From Asterella californica (Eukaryota > Streptophyta > Marchantiopsida > Marchantiales > Aytoniaceae), in assembly GCA_036924285.1 (NCBI GenBank), contig JAYKYS010000008.1, positions 20,569,001 through 20,633,000 on the forward strand: 64,000 bases of DNA. The letters are read 5' to 3'. This document shows, piece by piece, positions 1-11,500 of the stretch. Position numbers and translations under genes: made by a program. Each line of letters begins with the position of its first letter. Position 1 is the first letter of the stretch. The notes under the pieces were generated by a model, which saw nothing but the letters and a program-made list of their open reading frames with translations, was not told the origin of the DNA and searched no databases.

Positions 1-948
1 CTCATGAGGGTCCAGGAGCATCTTCTCTCTCTCTCTATCTCACATCTCGAAAGGAGGGGAGACGACAGTCGAATATTTCTTTTACATTCCGAGTGGACGA
101 AAATGGCTCACAGGACTGACAGGAAACAACAATACTCCAATTCAAGAATCCATAAGATCCGATACAGATCGATCAACCAGATAGTCCATAGAAGAAAGAA
201 GTTGGGTGACTTGCAAGTAACTTCGGCAGGCCGAGAGAGAGAAGAGAGAGGCGGTGCTAGTGATTGGTACGATATGTACATCCTTGATATTCTCGGCCCA
301 TGTACGGCGGCGGAGGTCAGAGATCTGTGTCTACCGACTTTCTGTTTGGGAGCGGCCATACAGTAGTGGAACATCGTCTTAAAATAGACGGAACCGTGGC
401 AGGAGCCGAGAAGGCAAGCGTCAAGACTTTTAACACCCGAGAAGCTCTGGTCGAACTTCTTTGAATCCCGACGAATGCATGAACTGATGATGATAGAGTA
501 GATGAGCCAATGTGAGGTTTATGTTGTTAAAGATTGTGGTTTAAGGGAGGAGAGATGCAAACTTATTGTTGGCGCCTGAACTCCACGTCTAGGCGGCAGG
601 CGGAGAAGAGCTCGTGCTTTCACTAACTCTCCCTTGCATCGCTGGTTGTTCAACCCTTCGAGTTCGTCGGATCGTGTCAAGATCGACCTGGGGCTTTAGC
701 CATAGGAGAATCTCGACATTGATTGCTCTGAGAGTCTGAGCATCTCCTTGTCGGTCCAACGAAGGATATGCAAGAGGATCCAATCTGAGGAGCTGCTAGT
801 GAGATTGGTTTGGGTGCTGGATTCTGCATTTGAATACTCGACTAGCACTTAATATCTCGGAGCTGGGGGAGTATTAAATTTCTGCTCCTACCCGGTACGA
901 CTTCCAGCAGGATAGGTTCAGTTTGATTCCTATTTTCTCTTGAAGGGG
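1..948. other. Upstream region of the amine oxidase gene
   Basis: No gene is recognised here. Only short open frames without family resemblance are present on either strand. The stretch immediately before 949 presumably holds the promoter and 5' untranslated region of the amine oxidase gene, but I see no convincing TATA box or other defined element. Bases 1-250 are rich in CT and GA runs. Confidence 0.4.
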
Positions 949-3900
949 ATGGCGGTATTTACACTGAAGGAGGAGAGTTTCAAGGTGGCAGTTGTTGGAG
1001 GTGGACTGGCAGGGCTTTCAGCTGCAGAGGTTCTTTCTTCTCATCTTGGCAAAGGAAATGTGGTGGTACTCGAGGCAGCACCCCACTTGGGTGGGCGAAT
1101 TCAAAGCGTCTGCGGTCTTGCTCCGTGGCCTGTGGAGGTTTGTTTCACTGCTATCCTTCCACCAAGAATGACTTCAGCAAGCGGAGTTGACAGTACAAGT
1201 GTAAATGAAAGAAAAGTTAAGCACGTGTTTCAGCGTTTCTGATCGATTACATATCCAGACGGTCAGTCCTTCCGTTCCTTGTTGTTCCTTTTCTTCACAA
1301 ATACAGGCTCAGCTCCTGGGTTTACTTTACGTCGTGGTGAGGCGCAGTCACGGGAGAACTACTGGTTTAGGATAGAGCTTTTGTACCCGAATTTAACTTA
1401 TCATATTTATCTCGTCCCAGGGGCGCGAGTCACCCAATATTATCCCGCCTGCCTGATTGCTCTGCATGCACGCACAGTCACGATTACCCACTTTGAGTCG
1501 CCAGCACTGGCGGTGCACGAAACCAACACGGCAGGCATATGGACCTTCGAAATTACGTTGCTGGGATGTAAATTTATGAAAAGAAGACCACAACGAAGCT
1601 ACGAAGAATTACATATAGTGATAATTCTATTGTGTACTCAAGTTCTGGAGTTTAGTTGAGGCTGACGCGTTGCGTCAATCCATATAGGTTGAGATGGTGC
1701 AGGGTAAAACTTCTTGCTAAAACCCCGATACGGTTTGAATCTGTGTGTCGGTAACTAAAGACTGATCGGGTTTTGACTCAAGGTATGATTTTTTTCTCCC
1801 TCACAGATCGGACCTGAGTTTCTACATGGAACTCAAAATTCCTCGATGAAGAAACTTGTCGACGAGATGGGCTGCGTGCAAAGAGAGCTTAACTTTCATA
1901 TCCTACCCGAAGGGCCGTAGGGTTTAGGGCCAGTTCTGACTCGGTAGTGTCTCATGCGTGTAGGAGGGCATGACATAATGACGTTTGAATCTGTACAGTT
2001 CGGAGAAACAATTTCAATATTTCTGATGTAGTTTATCACAGTCTAGTAGGTCTCTCGTACTGAGCGTATTGAATTTAATTAGGTGAGTTGATTCCGTCTC
2101 CTATCCTGAAAGATAGCTGCAGACGCTTCTGAATCAGGATTTGCTAAACCTGGTTCGTTAGGGCATGAAACCCTTCTCCAGTATCAGACGTCGAATCAGG
2201 TCGCATCAGAAGATCGAATTTGGAAACTGGTAACACTGTCAGGTGTCGTACGCATAGAATCTGAGGTGACAGCAATCCTCGTATCCTTCTAGTAAGTAGC
2301 GTAAATATACTTATTTATGTAGTGGTAAAGAATTACCGTGGAAAACTTGAGTGGAATGTTGCATTTGTCCTTTTCTTTGACTAAACATTGGTTTCTTCCA
2401 CCGGATTACTATTACATCGGACGCGAAGGTCGATTGCTTTCTAGTGCGGATGCGGCTAGGCATGCTGACATCGCGCAGGTGCACGAGTTATTCAAGGCTC
2501 TGCTCGATGCAGAAGAATCGAGTTTGCAGGATATGAGTATGGCAGACTACTTGCAGAAGAAAGGTGTGACCTCGACGGTAATGGGCTTTGCCGAAGGTGA
2601 GGAGAATCTCCTCGTCCAACTGGATTTGAATCTCTCATACAATCGATAGATCTACTATATATCTCTATTATTAAGCAAGCTTTACTACTAAACGAACCTG
2701 GACCTGAATCAACCTTGACACTGTGTGATTGTTTTCTAAATCCTGGAGGAGCATGTTACTTCTCTTCTCGCTTCAACTGATCCCGTTGCCAGTCTGGACT
2801 CATGTACGTGCCGATTGGTGCAGCTATATACGGGAATGACTTCGGCTGCTCACTTGATAAGCTTGGTGTACACGAGTGTATAGAAGAAGCTAATCGGTGG
2901 ATCTACGGCGATACGTACGTAATCGTCGATAGACCGCTCTCATCGGTTGTGAACTACATCGCCCGGGACCTGAATGTATCAATCCTCATCCTCCTGTTTA
3001 TGACTATCGCTTCCAGAATCCAGCACTCCATGAGTCCAGGGCGTAGCTAATGATGCTTTGAGGTCATTCTCATTAGTTATGCTTAGTAGACAAGTACAAC
3101 AGTAAGTTACCGATTCATTATTAATCGCAAGCAACCTCCTTTAGACAGATAGACTGACGCGGTACTAATTGTCCACAAGCGGTTATAATTTTAGTTAGAT
3201 ATCTACTGATGGCTAATATTAAACACTATAATTACGCGTTTGCAGGTACGAGTAAATTGGGCTGTGAAACAAGTTGAACATCTGAAGGATGGTAAAGTGC
3301 GCCTACGCAGCCAGGATTTCCGCGTTGTCAAAGCAGACTACGTGATTCTTAGTGTCCCTGTGGTAAGATCGCTAACGCATCACTTCTGTATATATGTACA
3401 TCGTCCACGATATGGATTCAGCTTTTGTCAGTGGAATTCACCTTTACCTGTTCTATTCTGACTTCAGTTGTAGATCTTGAGCACAAGGTATTTTGATTTC
3501 CAACTTTAAGGCCTTCCTCTAAGGTAGGTAAAGTTTGTTTACTGGTTCTCCTTTCGAGCATGCGCAGACAATTTTACAGCAAGGCTTGATTTCGTTTGTA
3601 CCACCTCTACCGGAATCAAAAATACGAGCAGCTCAAGCTATTGGGATGTCAAACGTCATGAAGGTACGTGCATGGTGGTACAGTCGTGGTTAGTTTTCCA
3701 CAATAACCCAGATTCTTTGACGGTCCGTCGCAAAAGATGATAAGTATTACAGGTGACGTTTCGAATTCATTGATTCCTTCATATAGTCTCTCAGTTCGTG
3801 TTCTAATGAACACTTGTTTCAGGTTGTAATGGCCTTCTCTCATCAGTTTTGGCCCAAAGGCCTTTTCGACGTTGTCTGCTCAGACTGTTTCCTGCCTGAG

Positions 3901-4506
3901 GTGTGGATGACAGAGTATCCCCAACATAATGGCATCGACGAGGGCTGCTATCCAACCGCTAGTCCTCTTGGACAGTACACTGTGGTGGGCTTCATTGCAG
4001 GTGATCGAGCGACTAGAGTGGCTCAAATGCCTGAAGTGGAAATTTTGAGACAATCCTTGGCACAACTGGATAGAATGTTCGGCACAGGTGAAACATCTGA
4101 CTGGAGCTCAGCCTCAACATCGTCAGGTGCTGAGTTGGAACGTACTGATTACGACTCCGCGAACTCAAAAGTATCTGGAACAATTATCCCGAGGAAAGAC
4201 GTGTTTAAGCCCTCCTCCAAAGCTGATAACAGTTCTAAGTCTCGTCCAGCGTCCTATTTCTTCAATGGGGGCATGATCGTCAGTTGGGCAGATCGCAGCT
4301 TCATCCGAGGAGGTTATTCTCACCCATCTGTCAACGCCCGAGGTGCTAGAGCAGAACTAGCTAAACCCGTTGGGAATATCATCTTCTTCGCAGGGGAAGC
4401 CACGCACCCCGGCGTTAATCCTTGTCTGCAAGCTGCCATTGATACAGGAAGACATGCAGCCGATGAGGTAATTGGAGCCTGTGGAAGACGGAGGTGTGCC
4501 TTGTAA
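949..4506 (+). CDS. Flavin-containing amine oxidase, polyamine oxidase-like (7 exons)
   Basis: Exons read as 949-1137, 1807-1897, 2402-2596, 2824-2975, 3246-3362, 3568-3663 and 3823-4506. They join in frame to 507 residues. The family oxidises polyamines or related amines with FAD, giving an aldehyde, an amine and H2O2. Seen in the protein: an N-terminal Rossmann fold (VVGGGLAGL, residues 15-23) followed by an acidic end of strand two (E42) and GGRI (48-51); GPEFLHG (65-71); a lysine at 280 in MSNVMK, where plant polyamine oxidases carry their conserved active-site lysine; and the C-terminal FAD motif FAGEATHPG (about 469-477). The start is the first ATG of the Rossmann exon; the open frame also extends a little upstream without an ATG. 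Residues 368-425 are a Ser/Lys-rich insertion within the C-terminal half. No signal peptide or C-terminal SKL-type peroxisomal tripeptide is seen (it ends in CAL), so a cytosolic location is inferred. All introns are GT-AG except intron 2. The substrate cannot be told from sequence; a histone-demethylase LSD1-type role is unlikely because no SWIRM domain is present. Confidence 0.88.
1898..2401 (+). other. Putative U12-type AT-AC intron (intron 2 of amine oxidase gene)
   Basis: No GT-AG pair gives a natural join between the coding blocks on either side. The coding sequence before it ends in CTTAACTTTC, followed by ATATCCTAC, close to the U12 donor consensus ATATCCTTT. The block after it begins CGGATTACTATTAC, preceded by ...TTCTTCCAC, an AC end. 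Joining C to CG gives Pro and continues the family-like run NFPDYYYIG in frame. About 21 nt upstream of the AC sits TTTCTTTGACT, one base from a U12 branch-site motif such as TTTCCTTGACT. An alternative GT-AG join (donor at 1915, acceptor at 2352) keeps frame too but inserts about 15 unrelated residues. Confidence 0.65.
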
Positions 4507-7500
4507 CGTATGGATCCTGCCGCAATGTAGGCAGGCTCCTCTGGATTATTCCCATTGATACCATGTTTAGTTTCACCTTGTCTTGAAGGTGTGCTGCTCA
4601 ATCGGTCAAACGGTGCGATACAGATAGAGTTGCAGCTTCTAGCAAGAGCGAATGTAGTACAGTAGTAAGAGGAATACATAGCACGAAAAAATGAGAAAAA
4701 CAACCACCGTGGCATACTGTAACAGAGAGAAGAGCAAAGAACGAGACAAAATGACAGTCTCGTTAAAGACTTGATGTGGTTTTCTCAGCTATTTCTTCTA
4801 GTAGTGTATGAACTAATTCCTTTTCTCTTCTGAAGTAATCGTAACAACTCTCTTCTGTAGTTCATTTGTTAGTTATCTCTATAATTCAAAACTAGTGCAT
4901 ATCTGAACTCAAGATGCATTTCGGATGAAGATATCCACATATTCCAGTTGTTAAAGCCAAAAAATCTAAAGAAACATCTCGATCAGCAAAGGTTCAAGCT
5001 TTCATCAGTAGCGATGGATGCAGTATGTGGGATAGAAGAAGATGCTCGTTAGATCATAAGCGATATAAGTAAAAGATAGAAACTCGTTTCACAGCAAAAA
5101 GGAAAAATATATCTGTTTCTTCTTCATGTGTACTGTGATCGTTCTCATAACTGAGCAGATTGTATCTTGGACTGTATCATGTTTTCTTCTCATTTCACCA
5201 CCTTATGCACAACTTAACAAGTGTATTCGAATTGCGGCACCAGTGGACTGTTAACCAGTAAAACATGGGATATCAGTTATTACGATTGTGGGAAACCAAG
5301 TGGGATGTGCATCATTATATAAGGGATGAAGCGCGTGCGAAGTGTGTGAAGTATCTTTTGGTGTTTGAGTTGTCAAAGTGTTCAGAAAGAAGTGCGGGAA
5401 TGCGCAGACGATATATGGAGAAAAACGTAAGCGCGCTTGCACCGAAAGCTGACTTCGCTCAGGACGAAGCATTTTGTTTATCGATTATGGATAGATGTCA
5501 TACGAATGGTAAGTTCGCACCCTAGTGAAGTGGACACTAGTGTACCACGATTGGAAGAAAGCGAGTATGTTACTCCTTTGGAAATAACCCTTGAGGACAT
5601 CCTGAGAATGTTGGATGTCCTGAAGTTCGCAGTGAGCGATGTTGTGTCGTGGACTCGCTTCTACTTGAAGTCTAAATTCAGTTCTATATTTTTGTTCTCA
5701 AGAAATTCATGAAGAGAAATAATGATTTTTTATCTACTTATAGACATACATTTTCACTGCACTAAGTGATAGAGCTAGTTGTAAGGTTTCCAATTGCACT
5801 TCATTTGTTTCATTTGGGTGCTTAATGATGAAGTTATGAGATTCGAAAGAAAAAAAAACAAGATAAGCCTTTGCTTGTATATGTGAATGGTATCTATAGT
5901 TCCTAGTGTTACACTAAAGGCACAAGGGCTTGCTTGGTCATTTTCTAGAGATTTCATGTACTTTGAAAACTGACGTAAGACGTGCTTAAGACGTCAATTT
6001 GTACTTGCAACTTGTTGATGGATATTTCGGGAGATTAGGAGGTCTAATGCATGCGCACAAGGTGTCACTAGATTCTGTGCATGTGACACATAGAATAATA
6101 TGGTTTGTGAAGAGACGGATCATGTTGTATGTTATGGAGGAAATTGAGACGTAGAGAGAAAAGATTGGAGTCTTTCAGTTGCATGTGAAACAGAGTTGGA
6201 TCGTTCGAGCTATTATGGAGCTCAAACTTGTTGTCTTTTGATCCACCGAGATGAGAACCTTGAGTTCTTCAAGAAAGTGAAGACGTTACAAAGTTTCATC
6301 AGACGATTTGAAAAATGTAAGAAAGATTATATCGTAAGGAGAAGCTTTTAATCGGTTTCTATTTACTTACGACTTGAGGTTGGGTTGTTCTTTGTCATCG
6401 GTGGAGCAAGCTCTTCATTCTTGGTGCCTATGCTATTAGAGAGTCTTCATGTATGCACAAGAGGAGACCGCAAATAGATTGGATTGTTGTGTTGACCGTT
6501 GTCGTATAACATGTTATATGTCTAAGAATTCACTAGGTATATATTTGTGCAGAGATATGTGGCTTTGAACAAGTTGGTTCTAAAGCTCGATCTTTCAACC
6601 CAAATGTTTTTTTATCTACTCTTCTAGCACAAATGACCTTGTACTCTCTCGATTCAATGTCAAAGCTTACTATGATCCAAAAGATATGTATAAGTTGTAG
6701 AAACGGCGTTACAAATAGATCCTTTTGTGTTCTATCTGAAATACTCAGCTTTGTATCATTTAACTGAAAGTAACTCTACATCACTAGAATCACGACTTGA
6801 TAAATTTCCTTGATGCTAGTTACCCGTCAATCCAATCATCACAACTCTATCTTTTACAACCAAAAGATGATCTAGTGTTGCTCAACCAAACTTCGTATCC
6901 ATATCTGAATCAGTTCCTATATTTTTTTGGCTTGTCAACCGATCACTGAAGTTGAAGGGTGTAGACGTGACATGATGGATATTACAAACTGTGTCAATGA
7001 TGAGAGATTAGCTATTTTTCAGATTTTGGATCGAATTTCTGAGTGGAATTTTCTAAGCTTGAAGGATGTCTTATCAGTAAGATATCTAGAGAGTTATCTT
7101 GAATGGTCTAATAGGTTTTTCAGGGTCTTGGATCAAGTCTACATGGGTCTATAAAGCTGTTAAGTTAGCACAGATTAGGGTTTGATCTATATCCGAGAGA
7201 TGGATTGAGATTTCGATATGAATTTCTTTTAAGATAAGAGTGAAAGGTCCAATAAAATTTCCTGTGAAGTTTGATCACCATTGTTGATCGATCTAGGAGA
7301 ATTGAGGTCTCAAAGTTCAAAGAAGCTTTTGTTATTAACGGATCAGATTTTCAATATATCTATCGTTACTTTTTGATTCTTTCCGAACTATTAGGGAGGA
7401 GTTTGCTGCTGAAATTGCTATGCCAGCATATATTGTGAAGGTGTGATTTCAACTCTATGTGACGAAGGAGCAAGGAGTCTTGATGAATCAAAAATAGTTG

Positions 7501-9160
7501 TTTGTGTTTTCAGAATTGCCAAGTACCACTATCGTTGGTGCTATGGTATGAAATGAGTATTGTCTTGAGGAGTGCATGTTTTATCTTGCTGGAATTCTTA
7601 GAAGACCAGGGTGTGCAAAAATTTGTATCGAGACCCGATAGTTTATTCAACTTGATATCAAAATGACCAGTCCGTCGTCAACTCGTAGCAGTGGGTATAA
7701 ATTTCACCCCCTCTACTCAATCGATCATAGCATCTACAATCCTCCATGAAATTCTTTGATTCTTCAGCTTGGATTGTAGCTCCAGTCGAGAGCTTTCCAA
7801 CCATATCTTTTTTGCTCAAATGTCCATCCGAAGCCTCCCGAAATCATAGAAAATGTTGTGAAAAACAACTAGAACACCATTGGTCCAAAAGTAGATCAAT
7901 GAGAGAAAAAAAAAACTCTAATTTTGTCTTTTTCCACTAGAACGACTTGTAACATCCAAGGAAGCTCAGACATCAATAAGACTAGAAGAAACCATAAAAA
8001 TCCTTGAGACATGTTGAAAGATTCTCTACAAAACATAAATACGTAGAAACGCTAAACAAGAATGTGACAATTGAATCATCGACTAATACAAAGTCAATAT
8101 TACAATCTGAAAATGATATATAATGAAAAGTACGACAAAAGAAAACGGTGAAGTTATCAGTCGATTCAAATATTCTTCCTCAAAGTTCTTCACGGTCCAT
8201 GCTCCATGATTGATCTTTGATCTGCAGTGACATCGAATATCGATCCAAACGTCGAAAAGACGTTGGTTAGATAGTTGAGATCCATTCTTTGTCATAACAA
8301 GATGTACACCATCAGATCTCAAGTCTCTCCATATGTAACAATCAGAAGGGTCATCGAAAGCGATAAGTCCATCGTCCTCCTCATGAATTCATCATCAAAC
8401 TATGAAACTAATCATTGTCAAAAGTGATCACGGTGATGTGAAATGGATCCAAGAAAGGAAGATCGTTAGATGATATCAAATTTACGTTCATAACCACCAC
8501 TTCCATGGTTCTTCACTCCTCCATGCAGACCACCGAAAACTCTCACGAATCATCCGCTAAGAGAGAATATCTCACAAACCTCTCGACCCATCATTTTATA
8601 CTCAAAACTGATGACAAGGACCACTCAAGTGAACGCCCACAGATTGTTGATTTGGGACGTTACACTATCATACGATCGCTTAAACAAATAATCGTGATCG
8701 TGACACCCATCACACCATTGGACGAGTTACACGATAAAGTTCACGAAACATAGAAAAGAAACACATCTTAAGTTCTACAAGAATTTCACACAAGAGTCAT
8801 TTCACAACACGACACCGTGGCGAGAGAGATTGAGCCGTACGTGATCGATCTATGTCAGATTTTACTTCCTATGATCAACTTTTTGATCATACTTCGCGAG
8901 GGGAACTCCAAACTACTTGTTTGGGATCTCGTTGGTTGGAGCTATTTACTGGAAGAGACTGATCTCAGATCAAACGATAAATTGTGATTTTAACTCGTAA
9001 GGAGGAGGTTTTGAGGATTCCGAAAGTGAGAAAGTTAGAGATATCTTGACTATTGAATATCAGATTTGGAGGTTCTTGAGGTCATTGGAGTCAGAAGAGT
9101 AGACCTTTTTCGTATCGGAAGATCGTTTTGAGAAAGGAGGAAGTTCACACAATTTTGTAT
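4507..9160. other. AT-rich intergenic region without recognised gene
   Basis: The first few hundred bases are the 3' side of the amine oxidase gene. Beyond that only short open frames occur, for example on the + strand at 5437-5712 and 6927-7154 and on the - strand at 8083-8322. None shows a family motif I know. The texture of short broken frames suggests old transposon remains, but I could not identify reverse transcriptase, integrase or transposase motifs. Confidence 0.4.
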
Positions 9161-9164
9161 AATG

Positions 9165-9420
9165 CTAGCTACAAGGACTACACCCACGACCCGCGTTTGG
9201 ATTAGGATGATCTGACCATTGGGCTAGTCGTATACTGAGCGGTGACAGTGGTGCGATTTTGAGATTTTGACATCGAGTTGCATTCTCTATGTCTCTAGTT
9301 ACATGAGTTGTACTCACGACCCTCGTTTCAATTAAGGTGATTTATCCATCGGACAAGTGGTGTACCGAACGACAACATCAATACGACGACGATATTGCAT
9401 TTGCAACTGCGGTTGTTACA
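9165..9420. repeat. Diverged tandem duplication, period about 132 bp
   Basis: A block around 9182 (CACGACCCGCGTTTGGATTA) recurs around 9314 (CACGACCCTCGTTTCAATTA). Similar flanking text follows in both (GGATGATCTGACCATTGG against GGTGATTTATCCATCGG). Two units are visible, both diverged and non-coding. Bases 9421-10480 hold nothing recognised. Confidence 0.55.
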
Positions 9421-10479
9421 CCATATATTTGAGAGTTTAGTGTGAGGGACGCTGTTGTGAAGCTTTATGTTAGCAAAGGGACGTTTTCCTTGCTTTTAGT
9501 TACGCTTCGACAGATATTGTCTTAGGTTTGGCTAGGGATTTGGGGTGCAGTTTATGTACACTTCTGCTGTAAAACACAAAATTAAAAAACAGATGTCAAG
9601 TGAGGTTTTGGTACATCTCAAGGGCTCTCATGGTTGTATTTTCCTCTTTCTTGTAGATTTTCAGAGTTCTTTTGTCAATCTTCAAGAGCTTCTCAGAGAT
9701 CAGTTTTGAGCGTTTATGAGGCTTCAGACAGTACCTCGTGCTACACTTGCAACTTCTTTGAAATCTGCTGGTTCCCCTCACCAAATCGAATAAGCATCCC
9801 CAACATGCAAACGCAACCGATCGCAGAAAAAAAGAAAAGACAAAGGAAATTTTACGAGAGATGATTGGGTGTCGCTGCTATAACATAAGCTTGTGGTTTC
9901 TGTTCCTTTGTCCGTTAAAGAGAAAGCGAAGCTGTAAATTATTGCTCGTACTAGAGTCGGCAACTACATGACGTTTGTTTACTCGCTTTCTTCTTGCAGA
10001 ACTACTTGTAAGGTGGAGGGCTGCTTCTTTGTGACGGAGTAGTATTGTCTGAATGTTTGAGTGCGAGTGAGAACTTCAGGTTTAGTGTCATGGCAGAATT
10101 GACAGCAGAAACAGTAAGATCCAGTTCATCTATCATGTGTGCAAGGTTGACTATATCAAGAACAGCAAAAACTTCCATAGAGAACTCATAAATGAAGAGC
10201 AAGACAACTCACTTCCAAGACGATAAGTCTCACTCCTTAGTGTTTGAAAAGATTAATGTAATCAGTGCATTCCGGACGAAAAGGTTATGTGATAAATTAA
10301 ACTTGTTTGCCTCTTGCATATGCATATTAGATGAATGATGCATACGCAAGAGAATTTTGAACTTTTATTTGTTGTTATCAGGGAATTATATACAGAACCT
10401 GTATTTAAATTGTAATGATTTTTCAGTCCCAGGCTCGTAGTGCATAAAAGATCTTCTGATTTCGATAAATGTTAAACAA

Positions 10480-10740
10480 AACTTATGTAATAAATAAATA
10501 AAAATAATCATAAATTTATATAAATATTAACGATTAGTCCATGTCTGAAAACACTAGGAGAACAAGAGATAAACCATAAGTACTGAGTCGATTACCACAC
10601 TTCAAATGGTAGAATTCCGAGAAACTATAATAATTAATATATAATTCAATGTGAGTTTAATTTAATACCTAACCCTTCTTGCCAAAAGGGTTAGGTAATA
10701 AATTAAACGCCTGGATATAATGAATATGAATGTGAACATA
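10480..10740. repeat. Dispersed repeat with 22-nt inverted-repeat hairpin (copy A)
   Basis: The core at 10656-10707 is an inverted repeat. The left arm at 10656-10677 and right arm at 10686-10707 are 22 nt each with one mismatch, and read as TACCTAACCCTT facing AAGGGTTAGGTA between TTTAATTTA-like ends. Related hairpins occur at 30431, 34158, 36513, 56363 and 57295, so this is a repeat family. The element type is unknown. Confidence 0.6.
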
Positions 10741-11184
10741 CAAGGAATAAGCACTATGTGAAGATGCTATCAACAGGAAAAGGGTAGTTTCTGAAGTTTT
10801 CCAGATCAGCAATACAAGCTCCGGAAGTAACCAGCTCTGCAATATAATTTTGGGACTGATTCTGACTGGAAACCGAAAATTCCTACACAGACTTTCATGA
10901 GATTATTCGACTCGGACGTTGAGCGCCATTGCATCAACTGTGGAACTCTGTTATACTTTTACAAACAGGGAAGACTCACTGGATGTTGATCTTGACAAGT
11001 AGCAGACTGGCTGAACATATCAACTATCATGGTAAGCTAATTCGATTCTGCCACTCATGAAACCCGCACGAGGTTGCTGAACGTGTTACTTTCCGGGAGA
11101 AGAAACGAACGCCGATCGTGGCGAAAGGGAACATCCAATCACCTCCAGGATATGTGTCACTTCGCTACGTTAGATCCACGAAAT

Positions 11185-11500
11185 GGCCGTGTAGCGAAAT
11201 GGACGGATGAAGTCCGAGTGAAAACCGAAAAGCGAAAGGAAGTAGCATGAACGCACGTGACGAGTCGTTGTGAAGACCGGAAAAGAGACTTGAAGGGGAT
11301 AAACCCGAAAAATCGCTAACGCATATCCTCAGCAATTCCCATGCAAGCTGAGCTCTTTGTTTGCTTTTCCCGCTTTCTTTCCGGTTTTCATAATCGACCT
11401 ATAGCTATGCTACCGCATAGCAGCAACTACTCCGATTTCATCCGTCCGTTTCGCTACACGACCAAAAGTTCCCGCTCCCTTTCCGGTTTTCACATTCGAC
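11185..11500. repeat. Cluster of repeat units related to the copy at 62.9 kb
   Basis: The text CATCCGTCCGTTTCGCTACAC at 11438 is present in inverted form around 11190-11215. The text CGGTTTTCATAATCGACCTA around 11381 is repeated near 11480. A small hairpin GCTATGC-TACC-GCATAGC lies at 11404-11421. The same ingredients recur near 62880-63018, so this is a dispersed repeat. Its class is not recognised. Confidence 0.5.

Noticed and set aside
5437..7154. Chain of short + strand frames as a possible retroelement gene
   Set aside because: No reverse transcriptase, protease or integrase motifs and no consistent frame or splice signals.
11190..11243. Possible hammerhead ribozyme (GGATGAAGTCC ... GAAAAC)
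   Set aside because: The required CTGATGA and GAAA core bases are not in the right places.
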